64,000 nt of DNA from Rhodanobacter sp. OK091 (GCF_900142825.1 NZ_FRCH01000001.1:1922001-1986000), one strand, 5' to 3'; positions 33,955 to 42,337 are shown, numbered from the stretch's first letter. Numbers and translations are program-made. Notes: generated by a model not told the origin, from the sequence alone.

Positions 33955-34773
33955 ATGATGAACCCCCACCTCCGTGCTGTCGGTAATCTCGCCTTTTGCG
34001 CTTCGATTTTTTGCCTGGGCATCTCATTGGCCCGCGCTGAGCCCGTCGAAGCATTTCTGCACCCCGATCTCAAGGTGGGCGAGCGCTTGTCCGATGTGTT
34101 CTCCAAGACCGTCTCGATAAAGGGCGTGGGGTTCAAGGAAAAGGTCGATCTCATCAGCGGCACCGCCGACTACACGGTGACCGGCGTCACGTCGAAGGCG
34201 ATCGTCTTCGACGAAGACGATCGCTACGACGGGCATCCGTCCAGCGGGCCAGTGCACAACAGCGAGATCCTTCGCGATGGCATCACCAACTGCTATGCGG
34301 GCAATTGCCGCATCAACGACCAAACCAGCGGAGTGGTCTTCAATCCCTTGCTGTGGGGCAAGGCGCCGGACCAACTCCGCGCTGGAATGACCTGGGACGT
34401 CGCCATCCCCAGGCCTTGGGAAATCGGCCCAGCCGGAACCGAACAGGTACGCGTGCTGCGCGTCGACCCGCGCAACGAGGTCGTCACGCTGTCCCGTACC
34501 GGCAACGGCGCCGGCCTGTCGTCCGACGATCAGTCCCGCGAGAAAAGTGGAAAGCCGATGCGGATCACCACCACGGCCGGAAAGACAATCGAGGTGTCGG
34601 TGATCCCGGGCACCGCCACATGGAACGGCTACACGACCATTCGCAGAGGTGTCATTGTCAGCGACACGATCATGGTGCGGCGGCACGTGACGCTCGTATC
34701 CAGAAGCGGCGACACATTCGAAGGCGAGCAGCGCTCCTATACCTTGCTCAACCTGTTGCCGGATGCCATCTGA
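33955..34773 (+). CDS. Exported protein of unknown function
   Basis: A 272-residue exported protein that I do not recognise. Signal peptide (NLAFCASIFCLGISLARA), then a beta-rich mature part with repeated VTGVTSKAIVFDED- and VRVLRVDPRNEVVTLSRT-like strands, a Cys pair in NCYAGNCRIND that could form a disulfide, and WDVAIPRPWEIGPAGTEQ. The pattern resembles exported proteins that test a 'guaranteed' lipid-like or sugar-like ligand in a barrel, but no family can be named. Two adjacent ATGs (33955, 33958) are possible starts. It follows propeller 4 by 58 bp on the same strand and is probably the last gene of that transcript. Confidence 0.7.
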   Translation: MMNPHLRAVGNLAFCASIFCLGISLARAEPVEAFLHPDLKVGERLSDVFSKTVSIKGVGFKEKVDLISGTADYTVTGVTSKAIVFDEDDRYDGHPSSGPVHNSEILRDGITNCYAGNCRINDQTSGVVFNPLLWGKAPDQLRAGMTWDVAIPRPWEIGPAGTEQVRVLRVDPRNEVVTLSRTGNGAGLSSDDQSREKSGKPMRITTTAGKTIEVSVIPGTATWNGYTTIRRGVIVSDTIMVRRHVTLVSRSGDTFEGEQRSYTLLNLLPDAI

Positions 34774-34794
34774 CGGACGTAACGCCGACTATCC

Positions 34795-35982
34795 TCAGCG
34801 CTGCACGATCACCGCGAACCAGTGCCAGCTGCGCACGCGCTGGGCGATCAGCTTGGTGCAGGTCAGCATCGGCACCGCCAGCAGCGCGCCGGGGATGCCC
34901 CAAAGCCAGCCCCATACCAGCAGCCACAGCAGAATCGCGATCGGGCTCAACCGCATGCTGGCGCCCTGGATCATCGGCGTGATCAGGTTGCCTTCCACCG
35001 CAACGATGCCGGCGAATGTCAGCACCGGCAGAAACACATTGAGGCTCGCATCGCTCGCATACAGCATGCACACCACCGCCAGCAGCGTGGTGGTGACGAT
35101 CGCGCCGACGTACGGAATGAAGTTGGCGAACATCGCCACCGCGCCCCACAGCAAGGGATCCGGCACCTTGTACAGCCATAGCATGCCCGCCGTGAGTGCG
35201 CCCAGGCTGGCATTGATCAGCAGCGCGGTGAGCAGGTAGCGCGACACCTCGGTCTGGATGCCGCGCACGATCGTCACCGCGTGCCGCTTGTAGGCAAAGC
35301 CGGGCGTGATCTCCACCAATCGGCGCAGCATGGTGTCACCGTAGATCAAGAAGAAGAACACCAGCAGCATCACGCTGAGCACCGCGGCCAGCACTTTCGG
35401 CGTGGTCGAGACAACGTCCCAGGCACTGATCGACATCGGCGCCGGTTGGCCGGTTGTCGAGGCACGGACGGAATTGCTGCCGCTGACCAGAGTCTGGGTG
35501 GCGCGATTCGCCGCCTCCAATGGCTGAGTGAGGCTCCTGAGTTTCGGCACAAAACTCCTGATGGCCGCCGGTGCGCCATGAAACCAGCCGATCGCCGGCT
35601 GCGCCAGCAACCCGACACCGCTGCCGATACCGACGATCAGGCCAATCATCAGCACACTGGCGGTCAACCAGCGCGGCAGGTGAAAACGTGCGCCGGCGGC
35701 GACGATGGGATTCAGCGCCAGCCCCAGGAAAGCCGCCAGCACCAGCGGAATCAGCAGCGCCTTGGTCAATGTGATGGTGTACATCAGCGCCAGAAACAGC
35801 ATGACGTTCAACAGTAGGCGAATCGCCCGCAGATGCCGGCGCATCCCGCGTGTCGTCTGCAACCCGCGTGCCAGCGGTCGCGGCGGATAGCCCGGCGCGA
35901 CCTCGCCGCTAGGGGTCGGCGGCCCCACGCTGTCGTCACCAACGACATCAGCGGATGGCGGGAACCGTTCCGGCTCGCTCAT
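34795..35982 (-). CDS. AI-2E family transporter (PerM/YdiK-like permease)
   Basis: A 395-residue inner-membrane protein. A cytoplasmic Pro-rich N-terminus of about 50 residues precedes eight predicted membrane spans in the AI-2E exporter layout: paired spans near the start (LLLNVMLFLALMYTITLTKA, LIPLVLAAFLGLALNPIV), a soluble stretch at about 135-185, and the C-terminal signature PDPLLWGAVAMFANFIPYVG and VEGNLITPMIQG. Some members export AI-2, others are Na+/H+ antiporters or of unknown substrate. It overlaps the preceding gene by 4 nt (ATGA) and ends the envelope gene set. Confidence 0.9.
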   Translation of the reverse strand: MSEPERFPPSADVVGDDSVGPPTPSGEVAPGYPPRPLARGLQTTRGMRRHLRAIRLLLNVMLFLALMYTITLTKALLIPLVLAAFLGLALNPIVAAGARFHLPRWLTASVLMIGLIVGIGSGVGLLAQPAIGWFHGAPAAIRSFVPKLRSLTQPLEAANRATQTLVSGSNSVRASTTGQPAPMSISAWDVVSTTPKVLAAVLSVMLLVFFFLIYGDTMLRRLVEITPGFAYKRHAVTIVRGIQTEVSRYLLTALLINASLGALTAGMLWLYKVPDPLLWGAVAMFANFIPYVGAIVTTTLLAVVCMLYASDASLNVFLPVLTFAGIVAVEGNLITPMIQGASMRLSPIAILLWLLVWGWLWGIPGALLAVPMLTCTKLIAQRVRSWHWFAVIVQR

Positions 35983-36314
35983 GAGCGTTCGCCATCTTCC
36001 GCATCGGCTGCGTGGGCGTCCCGTCCGGCGCCGGCGAGACCCGCCGCGCCCAGCTCGGCGATCAAGCGCGTGCCGAAGGCCACCGCGTCGGCCAATCCAC
36101 CACTGAGCAGAGGACCCATGCCCGGCACCCGCAACGGATGCACGTTGAGGCTGCCCAGCACAAAACCGGCGCCGGCCGCCGCCCCCACGGTCGTCAACGG
36201 ATACGCATGCCCGCGCGCCAGCAGCGCTGCCGCGGGCGTGCTCAGCGCCTGCCGCGCCGCACTCATGCGCAGTTGCGCGGCCTGCACCTTTGCGAACTGA
36301 TCGAAAACGCTCAC
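35979..36314 (-). CDS. Small Ala/Gly-rich membrane-associated protein
   Basis: A 111-residue protein of unknown family. The N-terminal 30 residues are amphipathic helix (SVFDQFAKVQAAQLRMSAAR). A central segment, YPLTTVGAAAGAGFVLGSLN, can span or dip into the membrane, and a second weakly hydrophobic stretch (DAVAFGTRLIAELGAAGLA) precedes an acidic tail. The GTG start has GGAGGG 6 nt upstream and overlaps the holin-like gene stop (GTGA). Its own stop overlaps the permease start (ATGA). This tight coupling is the best evidence that it is a real gene. Confidence 0.72.
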   Translation of the reverse strand: MSVFDQFAKVQAAQLRMSAARQALSTPAAALLARGHAYPLTTVGAAAGAGFVLGSLNVHPLRVPGMGPLLSGGLADAVAFGTRLIAELGAAGLAGAGRDAHAADAEDGERS

Positions 36315-36790
36315 GGCCGACCCTCCTCCTCGTTGTCCTGCCTGCTTTCCGCCGCGACCTCGGCCTCGGCCTTGCGCAAGGTGTCGCGCATCATCGCATT
36401 CCATTCGCTGCGCGTGACCGGCAAGCTCATCCAGTGCATGCAGCGGCGAAACAGCAGGATCGAGCCGGACAGGAACAACACCTGCAGCACAGCCAGCGTC
36501 AGCAACGACCAGATCCACGAACCGAACCAGGCCGCCAGCACCACGCCGAGCAGGCCCAGTACGGTCAGCCCTAGACCCACACCGGCCACCGTCGCGGCCA
36601 GAGCCGCCAGCAGCATCCATGACACCGCGCTGCGCGCCAGCCCCAGTTCCGCCGCCAATAGATGCAGCTGCGCACCGAACAGGCGCTTGACCGCGCGACC
36701 GAGCTGACCGATCTCGGCCAGCAGCCCAGACGACGACGGCGCCGGATCCGGCGCCGTCGCTTCGCGGGGTGATTCACCCTCGTCGTGCAT
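36311..36790 (-). CDS. Phage holin family (PF07332-like) membrane protein
   Basis: About 159 residues: a short acidic, Pro/Ser-rich N-terminus, an amphipathic helix (LLAEIGQLGRAVKRLFGAQL), two membrane spans (WMLLAALAATVAGVGLGLTV and SLLTLAVLQVLFLSGSILLF), and a charged C-terminal tail. This two-span layout is that of the 'putative holin-X' family, often found with DUF883 proteins in non-phage chromosomes. The ATG at 36790 has GGAG 6 nt upstream; a TTG at 36817 overlapping the upstream stop is possible but has no ribosome binding site. Despite the name there is no lysis or phage gene nearby; an envelope-stress role is inferred. Confidence 0.8.
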   Translation of the reverse strand: MHDEGESPREATAPDPAPSSSGLLAEIGQLGRAVKRLFGAQLHLLAAELGLARSAVSWMLLAALAATVAGVGLGLTVLGLLGVVLAAWFGSWIWSLLTLAVLQVLFLSGSILLFRRCMHWMSLPVTRSEWNAMMRDTLRKAEAEVAAESRQDNEEEGRP

Positions 36791-36813
36791 TCCCTGCTCC
36801 GCCGTCGTGTGGC

Positions 36814-37176
36814 TCAACGTCGCAGAATGCGGCCGAGCAACCAGCCGGCGCCCAGCGCGATCGCAACCGACTGCACCGGCTTCTCGCGCACGTAATCGCG
36901 CGCCTGTTCCAGCCAGGCATCCGCGCGGTCCATCGTCTGGTCGTAGGCCTCGCGGCCGCGCTCGCTGATTTCGGCGGCCTTGTCGGTCGCGCGGTTGGCG
37001 GCGTCGGCCGCTTTGTCGGTGGCGCGATGCAGGCCTTCTTCGACCTGGTCGGCGGCACGCTCCACCGTTTCCTTGGTGCTGGCCACGGCATGCGAGGTGG
37101 CCTGCTTGATCCGTTCGGCACGCTCGTCGATGCGGCTGGCGGCGGTCGGCTCTGGGTTCTCTACCTGCTTGTTCAT
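36814..37176 (-). CDS. DUF883/ElaB/YqjD family membrane-anchored protein
   Basis: A 120-residue protein: long charged helix with a heptad-like Ala/Glu/Lys/Arg pattern (ATDKAADAANRATDKAAEIS, residues about 50-85, including two ATDKAA repeats) and the conserved C-terminal anchor REKPVQSVAIALGAGWLLGR. Such proteins sit in the inner membrane by the C-terminal span; YqjD and ElaB bind ribosomes in stationary phase. GGAG 6 nt upstream fixes the ATG at 37176. It leads the run of overlapping genes ending in the AI-2E permease and likely shares their transcript. Confidence 0.85.
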   Translation of the reverse strand: MNKQVENPEPTAASRIDERAERIKQATSHAVASTKETVERAADQVEEGLHRATDKAADAANRATDKAAEISERGREAYDQTMDRADAWLEQARDYVREKPVQSVAIALGAGWLLGRILRR

Positions 37177-37229
37177 TGCTTGCTCCGGAAAGGAATCACT
37201 ATGGCGCAATCGGCTTCAGCATACGACCA

Positions 37230-37385
37230 TCAACTGGCGCGGCGGAAAAACGCGATGATCGCCAGGATCAGAAAGATGATGAACAGGATCTTGGCGATGC
37301 CGGCGGCGGCGCCGGCGATGCCGCCAAAACCCAGTACGGCGGCAATAATGGCGATGACCAGAAAAACCAGGGCGTAATGGAGCAT
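37230..37385 (-). CDS. DUF1328 (YtjA family) small membrane protein
   Basis: A 51-residue protein that is almost entirely two membrane spans: [20 protein letters not shown] and [17 protein letters not shown], joined by [11 protein letters not shown]. This is the DUF1328/YtjA signature. GAGGA 7 nt upstream of the ATG at 37385. It is on the same strand, 53 bp upstream of the DUF883 gene, in line with shared stress-related expression. Function of the family is not known. Confidence 0.9.
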   Translation of the reverse strand: MLHYALVFLVIAIIAAVLGFGGIAGAAAGIAKILFIIFLILAIIAFFRRAS

Positions 37386-37512
37386 CGGGGCATCCTCTTT
37401 GTCATGAAGGGCAACCGCGGTCGGGGATCCGCGTACCGCCATTCACCCATAGCCCACGCCATGCGAGCGTGAAGAGAGCCGGCGCCGCCATGCACGCCAA
37501 GCCGACGTTTGC

Positions 37513-38136
37513 TCAGCCCGATACCGCCGGATTGAGGCTGTAGGTGCCGATCAACTCAGCCTCGTCCAGCACGTGGCCGACCATTGCCGCGCGCAGTTCG
37601 ATCAGCGAAAAGCCCTTGACCAATCGCAGCGATGCCACGTCGAGCGCATACAGCTTGAAGTGATAATGATGCAGCAGCGAGTCGTTCCATGGCGGACACG
37701 GTCCGTCGTAGCCGAGATATTCGCCATCCATCTCGGGATCGCCCGCAAACCAGCCGGTGTAATCGTTCACACCTTGCACACTGCCCGGCGGCCCGAACGG
37801 CTCACGCTTGCCGCGAGGGGTGATTTCGTCGCTGCAGGCGCCGGCGGCCAGCTCGCCGCATTCGGCCGGGATATTCGCCATCAGCCAATGCACGAAATCC
37901 ACCCGCGGCAGGTCCGCCGGCACCGTGCGGCCCTCCTTGTTCACGTCGTCGCCGCTGCTGGGCACGTCGGGGTCGACGCAGGTGAGCACGAACGAACGCG
38001 TGGCCGACGGCGCGTCCTTCCACGCCAAGTGCGGACTGCGGTTGTCCGACAGCGCGAACGGCTGCGCCTGCTTGCCGAAGGCGAACTCGGCGGGAATCGG
38101 CCGACCGTTTTCGAAATTGTCGCTGCGTAGTTGCAT
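37513..38136 (-). CDS. YbhB/YbcL family PEBP-like protein
   Basis: A 207-residue phosphatidylethanolamine-binding-protein fold. Seen: SPHLAWKDAPSATRSFVLTC (ligand-pocket region with the conserved SPxLxW), DPDVPSSGDDVNKEGRT, FVHWLMANIP, and YDGPCPPWNDSLLHHYHF (the CR2-like PCPP...HHY motif). No signal peptide, so cytosolic. Start taken at 38136, 6 nt after GGAG; an ATG two codons earlier directly abuts the GGAG. Family role in bacteria is unresolved (ligand or kinase-inhibitor-like). It stands alone between the DUF1328 gene and a palindromic repeat. Confidence 0.88.
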   Translation of the reverse strand: MQLRSDNFENGRPIPAEFAFGKQAQPFALSDNRSPHLAWKDAPSATRSFVLTCVDPDVPSSGDDVNKEGRTVPADLPRVDFVHWLMANIPAECGELAAGACSDEITPRGKREPFGPPGSVQGVNDYTGWFAGDPEMDGEYLGYDGPCPPWNDSLLHHYHFKLYALDVASLRLVKGFSLIELRAAMVGHVLDEAELIGTYSLNPAVSG

Positions 38137-38162
38137 GACCATCTCCGTCTAACTTCAAATCT

Positions 38163-38190
38163 CGTCATTCCTGCGAAGGCAGGAATCGCA
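38163..38190. repeat. Palindromic intergenic repeat (variant), copy 1
   Basis: ATTCCTGC-GAAG-GCAGGAAT flanked by CGTC and CGCA. It has the same layout as the two copies near 38540 and 38610 but with T-A replacing G-C in the stem. It lies between the PEBP gene and the GIY-YIG gene. Confidence 0.7.
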
Positions 38191-38216
38191 TTTCAACAGC
38201 GTCACTGACCACTCGG

Positions 38217-38510
38217 TTACAGAATAGTTGGATACAGATCGCCCCATTCGGGGTTCTCACTTTCGATCAGTCGTATCTTCCAGGCACGCTTCCAACCTTT
38301 GAGCGACTTCTCGCGCAGGATCGCCGACTCCATCATCGGGTGAAGCTCGTACCACACCAACGTATGCACGCCGTAGCGGTTGGTAAAGCCCTCCACCACA
38401 TCGTTCTTGTGCTGCCAGATGCGTTTGGCCAAGTCGCTGGTAACACCAACGTAGAGAACACCGTTCTTCTTGCTTGCCAGTATGTAGACGCAGGGTTGTC
38501 GCCTGTCCAT
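38217..38510 (-). CDS. GIY-YIG domain protein (UPF0213-like endonuclease family)
   Basis: A 97-residue single GIY-YIG domain: CVYILASKKNGVLYVGVTSD holds the GIY-YIG equivalents (VYI...LYVG), followed by DLAKRIWQHKND with the Arg, LVWYELHPMMESAILREKSL with the catalytic Glu, and KGWKRAWKIRLIE. Small proteins of this kind are common in proteobacteria, and their role (structure-specific nuclease or repeat-associated) is unsettled. Start taken at ATG 38510; upstream codons run into the palindromic repeat. It is bracketed by copies of an ATTCCGGC palindrome, an association worth noting. Confidence 0.85.
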   Translation of the reverse strand: MDRRQPCVYILASKKNGVLYVGVTSDLAKRIWQHKNDVVEGFTNRYGVHTLVWYELHPMMESAILREKSLKGWKRAWKIRLIESENPEWGDLYPTIL

Positions 38511-38533
38511 GGCATTGACTCTCGTGGGGAAAA

Positions 38534-38560
38534 GCGATTCCGGCCTTCGCCGGAATGACG
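38534..38560. repeat. Palindromic intergenic repeat, copy 2
   Basis: GCG-ATTCCGGC-CTTC-GCCGGAAT-GACG followed by an A-run (38561-38567). Read on the minus strand it is preceded by a T-run. It is in opposite orientation to copy 3, 40 bp away. Confidence 0.8.
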
Positions 38561-38596
38561 AAAAAAAGGCAGACCCCGCGAATATCATCCCACGGT

Positions 38597-38623
38597 CGTC
38601 ATTCCGGCGAAGGCCGGAATCGC
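38597..38623. repeat. Palindromic intergenic repeat, copy 3
   Basis: CGTC-ATTCCGGC-GAAG-GCCGGAAT-CGC, the reverse complement of copy 2 over the whole unit. With copy 2 it forms an inverted pair between the GIY-YIG gene and the sorbosone dehydrogenase-like gene. Confidence 0.8.
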
Positions 38624-38683
38624 TTCACAACAGCGAAGCTGGTCATCGCACTTCGCAGCAACACAGGAATGACACGGTCAGAC

Positions 38684-39772
38684 TCATGGCTTGTACGTCA
38701 CGCGATACACCGCCCCCGCAAGATCATCACTCACCAGCACACTGCCATCCGGCAGCGGCTGTACGTCGGCCGGGCGGCCCCAGGCGCTTTCGTCCTGCTC
38801 GAAGCCGGTGACCAGCGGTTCGTACGACAGCACCTTGCTGCCGGCCAAGCGTACCGTCATCACCCGATAGCCGGATTTCTTGGTGCGGTTCCATGAGCCG
38901 TGCTCGGCGACAATGATCGCGCCCTTGTAGCTGGGCGGAAACTGTTTGCCCTCGTAGAAGCGCATGCCCAGCGAGGCCACGTGCGCGCCCAGCTTCAGCA
39001 CCGGCGGCACGTAGTCCTTGCAGCTCTTGCCCTTGCCGAATTCGGGATCGAGCGTGTCGCCCTGATGGCAGTACGGATAACCGAAGTGCTCGCCCGGGCG
39101 GGTGATCTCGTTCAATTCGTCGCTGGGCATGTCGTCGCCCATCAGGTCGCGGCCGTTGTCGGTGAACCACAAGTGCCGCGTACCTGGCTGCCAGTCGAAA
39201 CCGACGGTGTTGCGGATGCCGCGCGCCACGTCTTCCATGCCGGAGCCGTCTGCATTCATGCGGGTCAGCTTGCCATGGGCCGGGGCCGGATCGCAGATAT
39301 TGCACGGCGCGCCAATCGGCACGTAAAGCTTGCCGTCCGGACCGAATGCGATGAACTTCCAGCCGTGATGGGTTTCGCTGGGAAGCTTGTCGGTGACCAC
39401 GACGGGTTTCGGGGGATTATCCAGATGCTGCTCGATATCGCGCAGCACATAGATCCGGCTCACCGCGGACACGTACAAGTCGCCGTTCTTGAACGCCACG
39501 CCTACCGGCAGCTCCAGCCCGCTGGCGATCACGCGAACCTTGTCGGCATGGCCATCGCCCTTCGTGTCGGTCAGCGCATAGACCTTGCCGGCGTCGTTGG
39601 AACCGACGAATACGGTGCCCTTCGCACCCAGCGCGATCTCCCGCGCGTTCGGCACTTGATCGGAATACACCGCGATATGGAAACCCTTTGGCAGGCTCAG
39701 CTTGTCCAGTTGCGACGCAGCCAGCACCGGCAGCGACGAAACAGCCAGCAACAACGACAGCAGCAAGCGCAT
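38684..39772 (-). CDS. Exported sorbosone dehydrogenase family protein (PQQ-type propeller)
   Basis: A 362-residue exported six-bladed propeller related to soluble PQQ glucose/L-sorbosone dehydrogenases. Signal peptide MRLLLSLLLAVSSLPVLAA; mature start LSLPKGFHIAVYSDQVPNAR; then GLELPVGVAFKNGDLYVS, GWKFIAFGPDGKLYVPIG, a Cys pair CNIC, GIRNTVGFDWQPGTRHLWF, and GYPYCHQGDTLDPEFGKGKSC, typical of this family. It probably oxidises a sugar or aldose in the periplasm with PQQ, but the cofactor residues are not proven here. No heme motif is attached. Monocistronic on the minus strand, divergent from the AAA ATPase gene. Confidence 0.88.
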   Translation of the reverse strand: MRLLLSLLLAVSSLPVLAASQLDKLSLPKGFHIAVYSDQVPNAREIALGAKGTVFVGSNDAGKVYALTDTKGDGHADKVRVIASGLELPVGVAFKNGDLYVSAVSRIYVLRDIEQHLDNPPKPVVVTDKLPSETHHGWKFIAFGPDGKLYVPIGAPCNICDPAPAHGKLTRMNADGSGMEDVARGIRNTVGFDWQPGTRHLWFTDNGRDLMGDDMPSDELNEITRPGEHFGYPYCHQGDTLDPEFGKGKSCKDYVPPVLKLGAHVASLGMRFYEGKQFPPSYKGAIIVAEHGSWNRTKKSGYRVMTVRLAGSKVLSYEPLVTGFEQDESAWGRPADVQPLPDGSVLVSDDLAGAVYRVTYKP

Positions 39773-39874
39773 GGCGACACTCCTCGACGTGGGGAACGTC
39801 CAGCGTATATCCGCGAACGTGAAGCGGGAAGCACGACCGCTCTGCTAACGTAGCGTCCTTCGCAAGGGGACGAT

Positions 39875-41350
39875 ATGAGCGAGTTGGACGACCTCACCAC
39901 GCTGGTGCGCGCAGCCACGCCGCTGCTGGTGATCGAGACGGTGGACGAGCAACGCGTGATCGAGTGCTTCCGCCATGTGATCGCGCAATCGCTGCATCCA
40001 CTGTGGCGCTGGACGCTGACAGACGGGCTGAGCCGCCTCGACTTTGCGCAGCTCGATGGCGAGATCGCGCCGGACGCCACCGCCACGCTGGACGCGATCC
40101 GCGCGCAGGGCGAGCGTGGCATCTACCTGATGTTCGATTTCCACGGCCTGCTGCGCTATGCGATGAGCCTGCGCCAGATACGCGAGATCGTGCAGCGGCA
40201 ACGCTCGGCCGCGCACACCATCGTACTGGTCGGTGCCAGGATCGAGTTGCCCGAGGAACTCGAAGCACTGGCTCTGCGTGTGCCGCTGTCGCTGCCCGAC
40301 ATCAAGGAACTGGCCGGCATCATGCGCGGCGAAGCGGCGGCTTGGCAGCGCGAGCAGGGCCGCAAGATCGAAGTGGACAACGACGCTGCGCGCACCATCG
40401 TGCGCAACCTGCTCGGCCTGTCCGCGCCGGATGCGCGGCGCATCGTGCGCAAGCTGATCTACAACGACGGTGCGCTCGGCCCGCAGGATCTGCCCGAGCT
40501 GATGCAGTCGAAGTTCGATCTGCTCAACCGCTCCGGTTTGCTGCACTACGAATACGCCACCGCCAGCTTTGCCGACGTCGCCGGCGTCAGCCGCGTGCGC
40601 GAATGGGTGCAGCGCCGACGCGCGGTGTTCCTCGATCCGTCCGCCACGCCGACGCTCGATCCGCCCAAGGGCGTGCTGTTGCTCGGTGTGCAGGGCTGCG
40701 GCAAGAGCCTCGCCGCGAAAGCGATCGCCGGCGGCTTCGGTGTGCCGCTGGTGCGGCTGGACTTCGGCACGCTGTACAACAAATACCAGGGCGAGACCGA
40801 GAAGAACCTGCGCGACGCGCTGGGCAGCACCGAACTGCTGGCGCCTTGCGTGCTGTGGATCGATGAGATCGAGAAAGGCCTCGCCGGCGGCGGGGATGAC
40901 GGCGGCGTGTCGCGCCGCGTACTCGGTTATCTGCTGACCTGGATGGCCGAACGCAAGGCCAAGGTGTTCGTCGTCGCCACCGCCAACGCGGTGCAGGAGC
41001 TGCCCGCCGAACTGCTGCGCAAGGGTCGCTTCGACGAAATTTTCTTCGTCGACCTGCCGCAGGCCTCGGTGCGCAGCGAGATCTTCGCGATGCACCTCAC
41101 CCGCCGCAAGCTCGACCTCGCCGGCTTCGACCTGCCCGCGCTCGCCGTTGCCAGCGACGGTTTCTCCGGCGCCGAGATCGAGCAGACCATCGTCAGCTCA
41201 CTCTACGATGCGGCCGGCAGCGGCGCGCCGCCGGATCAGGCAACCCTGTTCAATGCGCTGAAGCAGACGCGGCCGTTATCGGTATTGATGCACGAGCAGG
41301 TGGAGGCGCTGCGAGCGTGGGCCCAGGGGCGATGCGTGGCAGCGGATTGA
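39875..41350 (+). CDS. AAA family ATPase, Ycf46-like
   Basis: A 491-residue cytoplasmic protein. The N-terminal half (about 1-220) is a degenerate ATPase-like fold ([24 protein letters not shown]); the C-terminal half is a complete AAA domain with Walker A GVQGCGKS, Walker [12 protein letters not shown], an arginine-finger region [13 protein letters not shown] and the sensor-2 region [10 protein letters not shown]. This bipartite layout matches Ycf46 of chloroplasts and cyanobacteria and its proteobacterial relatives. GGGGA 5 nt upstream of the ATG. Monocistronic. Ycf46 is linked to CO2 uptake in cyanobacteria; its function elsewhere is unknown. Confidence 0.88.
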   Translation: MSELDDLTTLVRAATPLLVIETVDEQRVIECFRHVIAQSLHPLWRWTLTDGLSRLDFAQLDGEIAPDATATLDAIRAQGERGIYLMFDFHGLLRYAMSLRQIREIVQRQRSAAHTIVLVGARIELPEELEALALRVPLSLPDIKELAGIMRGEAAAWQREQGRKIEVDNDAARTIVRNLLGLSAPDARRIVRKLIYNDGALGPQDLPELMQSKFDLLNRSGLLHYEYATASFADVAGVSRVREWVQRRRAVFLDPSATPTLDPPKGVLLLGVQGCGKSLAAKAIAGGFGVPLVRLDFGTLYNKYQGETEKNLRDALGSTELLAPCVLWIDEIEKGLAGGGDDGGVSRRVLGYLLTWMAERKAKVFVVATANAVQELPAELLRKGRFDEIFFVDLPQASVRSEIFAMHLTRRKLDLAGFDLPALAVASDGFSGAEIEQTIVSSLYDAAGSGAPPDQATLFNALKQTRPLSVLMHEQVEALRAWAQGRCVAAD

Positions 41351-41446
41351 GCGATCTCAAGCCGCGCTGCGCAACGCTAATACGGTTCTGACCCAGCACC
41401 CTGTTTCGGCGTAGTCTTGAACGCCCATCGCCAGGAGGGTCGAATC

Positions 41447-42250
41447 ATGTTTCGTCGCACCTGCAAGCTGCTTATCCCGCTGATCGTGACATTGCTGCTC
41501 CCCGCCGCCAGCGCTGCCGCCACGCCCGACAGCACGACGACGGCACTGCAACAAGCGGTGAATGGGCCATGGCGCTCACCTGCCAACCGGGCGCGCGATC
41601 AGTACCGCCATCCGCTCGAAACCCTGCAATTCTTCGGCATCAAGCCGGACATGACCGTGATCGAATTGTCGCCCGGCGGCGGCTGGTACACCGAGATCCT
41701 CGCGCCCTTCCTTTACGCGCATGGCCACCTGATCGAAGCCGCGCCAACGACGGCAGCCAAATTCACCGCCAAGCTCAAGGCCGACCCGACGGTGTACGGG
41801 CACATCGCCAAGGTCGTCCCGTTCGCACCTCCGTATCAGGTCAACCTCGGCGCCGACAACTCGGCCGACATGGTGCTCACCTTCCGCAACACACATGACT
41901 GGCTCAATCACAGCCCGGCCACTCTCGATGCGGTGTTTCAGGCCGCGTTCCACGTGCTCAAATCCGGCGGCGTGTTCGGCATCACCGAACATCGCGCCAA
42001 ACCGTTCGCCGACGCCGTGGACAGCGCCAAGGCCTTGCACCGCCTGCCCGAGGATTACCTGATCGCGCTCGGGCTCAAGACGGGCTTCCGCGTGGCCGGC
42101 GTGTCGGAGATCAATGCCAACCCCACCGATCCGGAAGACATCAACGTGCACCGCCTGCCGCCGGATCTGGCCGGACCGGACAGCGAACACGCGAAGATGA
42201 AGACCATCGGCGAGTCGGATCGGATGACGTTGAGGTTTGTGAAGCCGTAG
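41447..42250 (+). CDS. Exported class I methyltransferase-like protein
   Basis: A 267-residue protein with a clear signal peptide (CKLLIPLIVTLLLPAASAAA) ahead of a Rossmann methyltransferase domain. SAM motif I reads VIELSPGGGWYTEIL (about residues 72-86), an acidic SADMVLTFRNTHDW takes the place of motif IV, and HVLKSGGVFGITEH is post-motif II. It belongs to the predicted exported methyltransferase group (COG4798). AGGAGGG 7 nt upstream fixes the ATG at 41447. The oddity is location: SAM is cytosolic, so either the signal is not cleaved or the domain binds another ligand outside. Substrate unknown. Confidence 0.87.
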   Translation: MFRRTCKLLIPLIVTLLLPAASAAATPDSTTTALQQAVNGPWRSPANRARDQYRHPLETLQFFGIKPDMTVIELSPGGGWYTEILAPFLYAHGHLIEAAPTTAAKFTAKLKADPTVYGHIAKVVPFAPPYQVNLGADNSADMVLTFRNTHDWLNHSPATLDAVFQAAFHVLKSGGVFGITEHRAKPFADAVDSAKALHRLPEDYLIALGLKTGFRVAGVSEINANPTDPEDINVHRLPPDLAGPDSEHAKMKTIGESDRMTLRFVKP

Positions 42251-42337
42251 GAGGCTGGCTCTCCGCATGTTCCTGAGCTGGCGATACTTAGTTCTCATCC
42301 ACCACAGAGCTGCCCATTCTTGCTGTCGGATCAAACC

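Noticed and set aside
36311..36790. Holin-like gene as evidence of phage lysis
   Set aside because: Neighbours are DUF883, DUF1328 and a permease; no endolysin or spanin. The family name is historical.
36791..36817. TTG at 36817 as start of the holin-like gene
   Set aside because: It overlaps the upstream stop but has no ribosome binding site; ATG 36790 has GGAG at good spacing.
38163..38623. Palindromic repeats as a CRISPR array or IS ends
   Set aside because: Only three copies, irregular spacing, no unique equal-length spacers, no cas genes, and no transposase or target-site duplication.
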